Shown: positions 25,885 to 32,589 of the stretch, in pieces
Position numbering within the stretch: position 1 is the stretch's first letter
Layout of the letters: each line of letters opens with the position of its first letter
NCBI GenBank assembly: GCA_021818425.1
Contig: JAKAEC010000012.1
Span: 1 to 40,071, forward strand
From: Pseudomonadota bacterium
Lineage (GTDB): Bacteria; Pseudomonadota; Alphaproteobacteria; Acetobacterales; Acetobacteraceae
Direction: 5' to 3'
Length of the DNA: 40,071 bases
Program-made: the position numbers and the translations under genes
The notes under the pieces: generated by a model
Seen by the model: the letters and a program-made list of their open reading frames with translations, nothing else
What the model was told of the DNA's origin: nothing
The model's database searches: none

Positions 25885-27139
25885 AATCGACCCGAACTCA
25901 GAGGTTATCGATCTTCTGGACCCGATGCGCGTACCACTCCTGCGCTCGGTACTTATGGAGACATTGGCCGACCGTTTCATGCGGCAAATCGCCTTTGTGC
26001 TGTTTCAACGCATGCGCCATTCAGTGCAACTGCTCTCCTGCATCCAGAACGTCATCAGCCATGAATCCGCGATGTCGGCCCTGCCTGAGGTTATGCTGGC
26101 AGGCATTTCCGAACTCACGCCCTTACGCGGGCGCATGTTGCTCGCCATCGACGGCGATTTGATCGGTGCGATGGTGGACGCCATGTGCGGTGCCACCAGC
26201 GCGCATCCGTTCGAGCGCTATGAACTCTCGGTCCTGGAAACCCGCATTGGCCGGCAAATGGTCGATCTGGCCTTTGCCACCATCACCGAAACGTTCGCGC
26301 CGATTGTTCCACTCAGTCTTGCGGCCATCGCCTATGAGAACGCAACCGGCATGCTTGCCATTGCCGACGGTCAGGACTGGATGATTGCCGTTACCGGTAT
26401 TTTCGAAACGGAGCTAGGCTCCGGTACTATCCGTCTCATAGTACCGTATTCCGCATTCGAAACGTTGGAGGCCAAGATCGCCAACCAGTCCGGCCTGCTT
26501 GGCGGACGAGGTACAGATACCAGCTGGGTGAACGGCATTGCTCAGCTAACAGATAGCACCACACTGGAATTAAGCTTTGAGCTGGCTCGCGCCAATGTGC
26601 CGCTGGCTGTGTTTCAAGCGCTGCGCCCGGGTGACCTGCTGCCCGTGACACTCTGGCCACACGCAGTGGCGGTGGGCGGCGGAGTAGATTTGTTCCTGGC
26701 GGATTACGGTCAGGAAGACGGACACATTTGCTGCCGCGTGAAAGCCGAGGAAGAAGGAGAGAATGAAATGGCCGATCAAAAAGAGCGCCTAACTGGCGCG
26801 GAAAAACTCATCGAGCCTGAGCGCGTTGAACTCGAACGACTACAGGCATTGCCGCGCGGCGTACCCGCCGTCACGGCGAAAGTGGTGATGGACCGAGTAC
26901 AAGTCGCCGTAGCGGTGGAACTGGGCCGCACGCAGATCAGCATAAAAGACCTTCGCACCTTGCGGCACGGGCAAATTTTACAGCTAGACCAAGTGATCGG
27001 CGAACCGCTGGCGATTTTTGCCAATGGCCAGAAGCTCGCCTACGGCGAGGTCGTTGCGGTGGCGAATGACCGTTACGGCGTACGCGTGACTGCGCTCGCG
27101 GAAGATGTCGTCAAGGAAGAGGAAGAGACCGCTTCATGA
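25877..27139 (+). CDS. fliM: FliM-FliN fusion, flagellar motor switch / C-ring protein
   Basis: 420 residues in one uninterrupted frame. Residues about 15-205 correspond to the FliM middle domain (LADRFMRQIAFVLFQRMRHS; ELTPLRGRMLLAIDGDLIGA). Residues about 225-290 are a SpoA domain (LELSFELARANVPLAVFQAL, LRPGDLLPVTLW). After a charged linker (EEEGENEMADQKERL), residues about 335-415 are a second SpoA domain typical of FliN (VELGRTQISIKDLRTLRHGQ, LAYGEVVAVANDRYGVRVTA). No separate fliN is in the window. The start is firm, since an in-frame TAA lies at 25868-25870. The usual N-terminal CheY-binding LSQxEIDALL peptide is therefore absent, and the FliG-contacting GGxG is replaced by CGATS. An internal start at 26768 may also yield free FliN. 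It overlaps fliK by 8 nt and the next gene by 4 nt. Confidence 0.88.
   Translation: MLEIDPNSEVIDLLDPMRVPLLRSVLMETLADRFMRQIAFVLFQRMRHSVQLLSCIQNVISHESAMSALPEVMLAGISELTPLRGRMLLAIDGDLIGAMVDAMCGATSAHPFERYELSVLETRIGRQMVDLAFATITETFAPIVPLSLAAIAYENATGMLAIADGQDWMIAVTGIFETELGSGTIRLIVPYSAFETLEAKIANQSGLLGGRGTDTSWVNGIAQLTDSTTLELSFELARANVPLAVFQALRPGDLLPVTLWPHAVAVGGGVDLFLADYGQEDGHICCRVKAEEEGENEMADQKERLTGAEKLIEPERVELERLQALPRGVPAVTAKVVMDRVQVAVAVELGRTQISIKDLRTLRHGQILQLDQVIGEPLAIFANGQKLAYGEVVAVANDRYGVRVTALAEDVVKEEEETAS
26754..26770 (+). promoter_or_regulatory. Internal ribosome-binding site and ATG that could produce free FliN
   Basis: AAGGAG at 26754-26759 is followed after 8 nt by an in-frame ATG (26768-26770, codon 298). 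The product would be a 123-residue protein ending at 27139, the size of a normal FliN with its SpoA domain. The spacing is optimal for initiation. Type III secretion SctQ proteins (SpaO, YscQ) are known to make a C-terminal fragment from just such an internal start. Use of the site here is inferred. Confidence 0.6.
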
Positions 27140-27399
27140 GTGTCAACGGCGTGAACAACGGCGCCTGGCTGGCCTTCGCCGAACTCGCCGGCCCCACGCT
27201 AATCCTTATGCTGGTCGTCGGGCTAGGTGCGGGTATTCTGCAAACCGCCACACAGGTACGCGAGGCTTCAATTCCCTTCGTGCTCAAGCTGGCCGGTCTG
27301 GCGGCCCTTACCACCATTGCCGGGCCATTGATGATGGGCGGGATAGATCATTACGCCACACGACTGTTTACTGCCATCCCGAGGCTTCTGCATGGCTGA
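27136..27399 (+). CDS. fliQ: Second FliQ-family export gate protein (divergent copy)
   Basis: 87 residues with two membrane helices. The core LVVGLGAGILQTATQVREAS, followed by IPFVLK, aligns with the FliQ/SctS hairpin: the Q-x-x-x-Q turn and the downstream Lys are kept, but the Pro before Lys and the S-I-F are changed. It aligns through most of its length with the FliQ at 9693-9968 while being clearly different in sequence. It overlaps the fliM/N stop by 4 nt (ATGA) and flhA by 8 nt, so it is translated with the switch protein and FlhA. It could be an additional or alternative gate subunit; a diverged non-functional copy is less likely given the clean frame and coupling. Confidence 0.82.
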   Translation: MSVNGVNNGAWLAFAELAGPTLILMLVVGLGAGILQTATQVREASIPFVLKLAGLAALTTIAGPLMMGGIDHYATRLFTAIPRLLHG

Positions 27400-29470
27400 A
27401 GCCCTCGCCATCGTGCGCCCACGCGCTTTTAGCCTATCCCAGCTTTCGGGGCCGGTTGTCATCTTAATGGTGTTGGTGATGCTGGCTGTGCCTCTGCCGC
27501 CACCCGCCATCTCCTTTCTGTTCGCTCTCAACATATCCGCCGGGCTCGTAATTCTGGGCGCATCACTCTACATCCCCTCCCCGTCCGAGTTCTCCTCCTT
27601 CCCCTCAATTCTACTGGCCACCACGCTTATGCGTCTGGCGCTGAACGTCGCCACTGCGCGCGCCATCCTTCTCAACGGCTATACCGGGCCGGGGGCGGCC
27701 GGGCACGTCATCGAATCCTTCGGCCAGTTTGCCGTAGGCGGCAATTACGTCGTCGGCGGCATCATCTTCCTCATTCTCATCATCATCAACTTCGTCGTCG
27801 TCACTAAGGGCGCCTCTCGTGTCGCGGAAGTCTCCGCCCGCTTCATGCTCGACTCATTACCAGGTCGGCAAATGGCGATCGACGCCGAGATCAATGCAGG
27901 CATCCTCTCACCCCAAGCGGCAGAACGGCGGCGCGACGCGCTAAGACGCGAGGCGGATTTCTTCGGCGCCATGGACGGCGCTTCCAAATTCGTGCGTGGA
28001 GACGTGGTGGCGGCTATGATCATCCTCGCTGTCAACATGATCGGCGGGCTCGTCATCGGCACGCTGCAATATGGGTTGCCGCTTAGCGATGCGGCGCGCA
28101 CCTACACACTACTCACGGTAGGGGATGGCCTGGCCGCACAAATTCCCTCGCTCACTATTTCGGTCGCGGCTGGCCTGGTTGTCACGCGCGTTGCCACCGG
28201 CGAGGATATCGGCGCGCAGATCAAATCCCAACTCTCCAAATATCCGCAAGCGCTGGCCATCGCTGCAGCGATCACTGTCGCAATTGGGCTAGTGCCGCAG
28301 ATGGCGCATATCCCGTTCCTAATGCTCGGCGGAGCACTTGGCGTGGCCTCTTGGCGGCTCTCCCGCCCCCGGCTGGAAGAAGAGCCAGCAGACGGCGCAG
28401 CAGACGAAGCCGCAAAGCCGGAGCTGAAGCCAGACAGCCTGACGGATGTTTCCGGCGTGGATCCTCTGGGCATGAATATCGGCTTTGCCTTGGCGCCAAT
28501 GGTAGGGCAGGGCGAGGGCCGGCTACTCGGTCGGCTCACTGCCGTGCGCCAGCGCTATGGCCGGGCCATGGGGTTTCTGGTGCCCGCCGTACATATCCGC
28601 GATTCTTCGGAGCTTCCTGCACATGGCTACCGCTTCACACTGCGGGGCGCAGCGATCGGCAGCGGCGAGGCTTGGCCTGGCCAATGGCTAGCTATTGAGG
28701 GCCCGATGGTGGTGGAGAAGCTCACCATCGGCCGCCCGGTGAAAGACCCAGCCTTCGGTCAGAATGCGGTATGGATTCCGCAAGGCGCGATCCCTGCGGC
28801 GGAAGAACTCGGTTACACAGTGGTGGACACAGCCTCCGCCATCGCTACCCATTTCGCCGAGACACTGAAACGCCACGGGGCTGAGCTGCTGGGCCGCCCG
28901 CAAGTAGAAGGGCTGATGACTCGCTTGGCCGAGACCACGCCGCGCTTGGCAGAGGACCTGCGTGCCGCCCTCTCCGCTGGCGTCATCCGACAGGTCTGCC
29001 AGGGGCTGCTGGCCGAGGAAGTTCCAGTGCGGGATTTCGAGCGCATCGCCGAGGCGCTGGTGGAGGCAGCCGATAACGGCACAAAGGAGCCTGAGCGCCT
29101 GCTGTCAGCCGTGCGGCTACGGTTGGGACGCTTTATTGTCGGCCAGTTGGCAGGGGCTGAACCGACTTTGCGGGTGGCTGTGCTGCAGCCAAAACTGGAA
29201 GAGTTGGTAAGCAAGTCTGTACGCGCGGCACGGGAAGCCGCAGGTACCGAGGTCGAGGCCGAAATCGCTACCCATCTGCGCCAAGCAGCGGAACAGGCGG
29301 CCAAGGCCATGCGCGCGCGCGGCGCTAAGCCAGTGCTGGTCGTGCAAGCGGCGATGCGTCGAGCTGTGGCAAAGTGCGTGAGCGGACTGCTGCCGGTGAT
29401 TGCGCTGGAAGAAATTCCTGAAACCATGCCGTTGCAGGTGGTGCACACGGCCGAGCCCGCCCATGGCTGA
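27392..29470 (+). CDS. flhA: Flagellar export gate protein FlhA
   Basis: 692 residues. The membrane half has about eight helices with the conserved LFALNISAGLVILGASLYIP, SFPSILLATTLMRLALNVAT and FVVVTKGASRVAEVSARFML, then the FHIPEP-type loop DSLPGRQMAIDAEINAGILS and RREADFFGAMDGASKFVRGD. The cytoplasmic domain (after about residue 330) forms the nonameric chaperone-docking ring. It uses ATGGCTGA overlaps with its neighbours on both sides (8 nt with the second fliQ and 8 nt with fliA). Confidence 0.96.
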   Translation: MAEALAIVRPRAFSLSQLSGPVVILMVLVMLAVPLPPPAISFLFALNISAGLVILGASLYIPSPSEFSSFPSILLATTLMRLALNVATARAILLNGYTGPGAAGHVIESFGQFAVGGNYVVGGIIFLILIIINFVVVTKGASRVAEVSARFMLDSLPGRQMAIDAEINAGILSPQAAERRRDALRREADFFGAMDGASKFVRGDVVAAMIILAVNMIGGLVIGTLQYGLPLSDAARTYTLLTVGDGLAAQIPSLTISVAAGLVVTRVATGEDIGAQIKSQLSKYPQALAIAAAITVAIGLVPQMAHIPFLMLGGALGVASWRLSRPRLEEEPADGAADEAAKPELKPDSLTDVSGVDPLGMNIGFALAPMVGQGEGRLLGRLTAVRQRYGRAMGFLVPAVHIRDSSELPAHGYRFTLRGAAIGSGEAWPGQWLAIEGPMVVEKLTIGRPVKDPAFGQNAVWIPQGAIPAAEELGYTVVDTASAIATHFAETLKRHGAELLGRPQVEGLMTRLAETTPRLAEDLRAALSAGVIRQVCQGLLAEEVPVRDFERIAEALVEAADNGTKEPERLLSAVRLRLGRFIVGQLAGAEPTLRVAVLQPKLEELVSKSVRAAREAAGTEVEAEIATHLRQAAEQAAKAMRARGAKPVLVVQAAMRRAVAKCVSGLLPVIALEEIPETMPLQVVHTAEPAHG

Positions 29471-30026
29471 CGTTGCCGCCCCCGGCATGCCGGAGCTCAC
29501 CGCGCTTTACGGCAACTGGATCAAGCGCATGGCGCTGTTGATGAAGGTGCGTATGCCCTGGGCGGACATGGACGAGTTGCTACAATGGGGGGCGATCGGC
29601 ATGATGGAAGCCTCTCAGCGCTTTGACCCAGACCACGGCGTGCCGTTCCAGGCTTTCGCGAGCCGGCGCATCAAGGGGGCGATGATCGACGGGCTGCGGC
29701 GCGAGGGCACGCGCCTGCGCGGCCATGCTACATTTGATCAGGAAACCGTAGATAACGCCGCACACGGCGCTGGCGAGGGGCCCGAGGACCCTCTTGCCGC
29801 GCTCACGCGGATTGATAACCGCGCCCTTCTGGTGGAGGCACTGCGCGAGCTACCCCAACTCGAATACAGAGTGCTGGCCCTGCATTTTTACGACGAGCTT
29901 AACAATCGGGAAATCGCGAGCGTGTTGGATATAAGCGAAGGCTACGCCTCGCGGCTGCGTAAGCGGGCGCTCGAGGCGCTCGCCTTGCACATTAATGCCG
30001 CTCAAAGAGGGGAACTTGCATCTTGA
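29463..30026 (+). CDS. fliA: FliA-like sigma factor lacking region 3
   Basis: 187 residues from the ATG at 29463-29465, which overlaps flhA by 8 nt. Region 2 is clear and FliA-like (MDELLQWGAIGMMEASQRFD, then FQAFASRRIKGAMIDGLRR). Region 4 is also clear (LRELPQLEYRVLALHFYDEL, NNREIASVLDISEGYASRLR). Between them there is only a short linker (about 30-40 residues, EGTRLRGHATFDQE...), and the sigma-3 domain of E. coli FliA (about 239 residues in total) is missing. It probably transcribes late flagellar or motility genes, but promoter recognition may differ. Its stop overlaps the motA start (TTGA). Confidence 0.82.
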   Translation: MADVAAPGMPELTALYGNWIKRMALLMKVRMPWADMDELLQWGAIGMMEASQRFDPDHGVPFQAFASRRIKGAMIDGLRREGTRLRGHATFDQETVDNAAHGAGEGPEDPLAALTRIDNRALLVEALRELPQLEYRVLALHFYDELNNREIASVLDISEGYASRLRKRALEALALHINAAQRGELAS

Positions 30027-30826
30027 TCAATCTGGCGACTCTGGTGCTCGGGATTATCGTCATCGTCGGAGGCGCGATGACGGACCACGTGCCGCTTTCC
30101 TCCCTGCTTAACCTCACAGCCTTCATCATCGTGATGTGCGGATCAACTGCCGCCTGCCTAATACAATTCGGCTTTCGTACCCTGCTCTCAGGCTTCAAGG
30201 CGGTAATGTGGATGGCCAAGCCGCCTCGGATCGATCTAGCGGAGTTCATCGACCGCGTAGCCGACTGGTCCTCAAAGGCGCGCGGCTTTGGCACGCTGGT
30301 GCTCGAGCAGGAGATTCCTAACGTGGAGGACCCGTTTCAACGCCAGGGCCTGCAAATGATCGTGGACAACACAGCACCTGAGGAGTTCGCCTCCATGCTG
30401 GGCATTGCCGCTGAAAATCTCGACCGCGAGCAGGCGCATCCCGGCCATGTCTGGGAGGCGCTGGGAGGTTATTCCCCCACCATCGGCGTGCTGGGCGCGG
30501 TGCTGGGGCTAATCCATGTGATGATGCGGCTCAACCACCCGAGCGAGCTGGGGGCGGGCATCGCCACCGCCTTCATCGCCACCGTCTATGGCGTGGGCTT
30601 TGCCAATCTCGTCGCCCTGCCGTTGGGGGCGCGGCTAAAATCCATCGCCAAGGAGCTTGAGCGCGAGCGAATGGTCGTCATCCAGGGCTTTCTGCTACTG
30701 GGGGAGGGTAAGCCCGGCATTGTCATCCGCCAAACCCTGAAAAGCTTCCTGCACGAAGAGCCCAAAGCGAAAGCCGAGGTGGAGGAGCAAGAAGACGTGC
30801 CTGAAACCGCCTCGCAGGCGGCCTGA
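30023..30826 (+). CDS. motA: Flagellar stator protein MotA family (MotC-like)
   Basis: 267 residues, started at a TTG (30023-30025) that overlaps the fliA stop, with GAGGGGA about 8 nt upstream. It has the MotA four-helix layout: two N-terminal helices, a cytoplasmic loop with QGLQMIVDNTAPEEFASMLG, and the pore helices with GGYSPTIGVLGAVLGLIHVM and GAGIATAFIATVYGVGFANL, followed by VALPLGARLK. The conserved prolines in GGYSPT and ALPLG are present. The loop and pore resemble pseudomonad MotC more than E. coli MotA. It forms the ion-driven stator with MotB, which follows 3 nt later. The coupling ion cannot be decided here. Confidence 0.9.
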   Translation: MINLATLVLGIIVIVGGAMTDHVPLSSLLNLTAFIIVMCGSTAACLIQFGFRTLLSGFKAVMWMAKPPRIDLAEFIDRVADWSSKARGFGTLVLEQEIPNVEDPFQRQGLQMIVDNTAPEEFASMLGIAAENLDREQAHPGHVWEALGGYSPTIGVLGAVLGLIHVMMRLNHPSELGAGIATAFIATVYGVGFANLVALPLGARLKSIAKELERERMVVIQGFLLLGEGKPGIVIRQTLKSFLHEEPKAKAEVEEQEDVPETASQAA

Positions 30827-30829
30827 CCC

Positions 30830-31663
30830 ATGACGATCAAGCTTCCCGCCAAGAAGAAAGAACCCGAGGCACACCCCAACCATGAACGCTGGATCATTTC
30901 CTATGCGGATCTGCTGACGCTTCTCCTGGCGACCTTCGTGGTACTCTATGCATCCTCGACCCGCAACCGGTACAAAGAGCAAGAGGTCGCGCAGTCATTC
31001 ATCCAGGCGTTCCACGGCACACCGCCAGCAGTTCTCACGCAGCATCCGTCTGGATCACATGGCGTCTTACAGCATCACATCTCTCCCATCCCTGAAGCAA
31101 CCCCTCGCCAATCCGCAGCCCGTTCCAAGCTCCCCGAAACCATGGCCAAGCAGTTGGCCAACGACTTGAAGGCCCTGCAACAGCTGCATTTGGAACTGTC
31201 ATCGCTATTTCGGCCGATGATAGAGAAGAACCAGGTCAGTATCAGCAATGCCCCGCTGACCGTAACAATCAAGCTAGACGCCTCGGTGCTCTTTGCCTCC
31301 GGCCAGGCAACCCTAAAGCCGCAAGCCGTGGCAGTGCTGTCAAAGGTTGGCGCGGGACTCACTAAGCTGCCCGCCGGGTACCGCATCACCGTTCAGGGCT
31401 ATACCGACAACAAACCCATCTCCACCGTACAATTCCCCTCGAACTGGTCTCTTTCGGCCGAACGCGCCGTGGCCGTGGTGCGGCTTTTTATCGCCAACGG
31501 CGTGAGCGGCAACGTGCTGGCGGCGGAGGGATTCGGTGAATTCTCGCCTATCGCCAGCGACAACACGCACGCGGGCCGCGCCCTCAACCGGCGTGTGGTG
31601 GTGGTGATCCACGCGCCCCAACCACTGAACAGCTCACCAAAGCCCGAGCAACCGCAAGGATAA
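30830..31663 (+). CDS. motB: Flagellar stator protein MotB family with OmpA-like domain (MotD-like)
   Basis: 277 residues. A short basic N-terminus leads into a single membrane helix containing the ion-binding Asp27 (RWIISYADLLTLLLATFVVL, then YASS). A linker and a C-terminal OmpA/MotB peptidoglycan-binding domain follow, with GYTDNKPISTVQFPSNWSLS, SAERAVAVVRLFIANGVS and ALNRRVVVVI. The TM segment resembles MotD of pseudomonads, in line with its MotC-like partner. It anchors the stator to the wall. Confidence 0.92.
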   Translation: MTIKLPAKKKEPEAHPNHERWIISYADLLTLLLATFVVLYASSTRNRYKEQEVAQSFIQAFHGTPPAVLTQHPSGSHGVLQHHISPIPEATPRQSAARSKLPETMAKQLANDLKALQQLHLELSSLFRPMIEKNQVSISNAPLTVTIKLDASVLFASGQATLKPQAVAVLSKVGAGLTKLPAGYRITVQGYTDNKPISTVQFPSNWSLSAERAVAVVRLFIANGVSGNVLAAEGFGEFSPIASDNTHAGRALNRRVVVVIHAPQPLNSSPKPEQPQG

Positions 31664-31669
31664 ACCAAA

Positions 31670-31942
31670 ATGGCCAAGGTAAAACCTCCTCGCAAATCCA
31701 AAAAACTATTCAGCCCGCTGTTGCTCAGCCTTGCCGCAACCACAGGCTGGGCCGCCACGAACGAGCCGGAGAGCTTCACTAATTTCGCAATGGCTGGGGC
31801 ATGGTTGCTTTCAGCCCTGGCCGTGGGGCTGCTGGTGCGCGCTGCATTGGCATTCGCTGCTCCACTCAGTGGGCTTGGCATGGAAACGCTGCGACTGGCG
31901 CTCAGCGACAGCAGGCCCAACCGGCGCGGCGGCGATTCATGA
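31670..31942 (+). CDS. Small membrane protein of unknown function between motB and fliH
   Basis: 90 residues, preceded by AAGGA (31655-31659) about 10 nt before the ATG. The basic N-terminus (MAKVKPPRKSKKLFS) is followed by two hydrophobic stretches (about residues 14-30 and 39-66) and a basic C-terminus. I do not recognise the family. It starts 6 nt after motB and overlaps fliH by 4 nt (ATGA), so it is translated as part of the operon. Position suggests a role with the stator or export apparatus, but there is no sequence evidence for this. Confidence 0.7.
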   Translation: MAKVKPPRKSKKLFSPLLLSLAATTGWAATNEPESFTNFAMAGAWLLSALAVGLLVRAALAFAAPLSGLGMETLRLALSDSRPNRRGGDS

Positions 31943-32589
31943 GCTTCGTCACCACTTCCCGCAACCGCGCCTTCGTACAAACGGTATTGGCGCCCGATGC
32001 GGCCGAAATCGCTGCACGCGAAACCGAAATTCAACGCCGCGTGAAGCAGGAGGTTGCAAAACTGCGCGATGCCGCCGTGACCGAGGCAAAAGAGGCCGGC
32101 GAAGCTGCGGCGCGCGCTGCGATGGCACCGCAACGGGAAAAGCTCGTTCAAACGCTCGCGGTTCTCGAACAGGCCATGGCACAACTTGCTGCTCCCTTGG
32201 CCTTGAAGGAGCAAGATCTTACCGAACTGGTCCTGGACATGGGGTTCCAACTCGCCCGACATATCGCCGGCGGTGCAAGCGGCAATGCCCGCGCCGAACT
32301 GGCGGGCCTTGTTACAAACCTGCTGAGAGAAGCCGCAGCCGAGCGAGAGTCGCGGCAAACCCTGCGGCTGCATCTGCATTCTTCCGACGTTGCCACGCTG
32401 CGCGAAAAGTTGCCCTGCGAAATGCTGGAATTGGTGCCTGACGACAGCATCACCCCCGGCGGCGCCTTGCTGGAATTGCTGAACGACGAAGGCGACAGGC
32501 AGGACAAGGCAGAATGGGATGCACGGCTGGAAAGCCGCTTCTCGACCTTGCGCGCCGGGCTTGGCCTGCCGGGAGACCCAGCCGCATGA
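31939..32589 (+). CDS. fliH: Flagellar export ATPase regulator FliH
   Basis: 216 residues started at the ATG overlapping the preceding gene (ATGA, 31939-31942). The N-terminal half is a charged Ala/Glu/Lys-rich helix (AAEIAARETEIQRRVKQEVA) typical of the FliH coil. The C-terminal half shows LTELVLDMGFQLARHIAGGA, LVTNLLREAAAERESRQTLR and a SctL/FliH-type end (LELVPDDSITPGGALLE). FliH binds FliI and docks it to the C-ring. The directly following fliI supports the call. Sequence conservation in this family is low. Confidence 0.8.
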   Translation: MSFVTTSRNRAFVQTVLAPDAAEIAARETEIQRRVKQEVAKLRDAAVTEAKEAGEAAARAAMAPQREKLVQTLAVLEQAMAQLAAPLALKEQDLTELVLDMGFQLARHIAGGASGNARAELAGLVTNLLREAAAERESRQTLRLHLHSSDVATLREKLPCEMLELVPDDSITPGGALLELLNDEGDRQDKAEWDARLESRFSTLRAGLGLPGDPAA

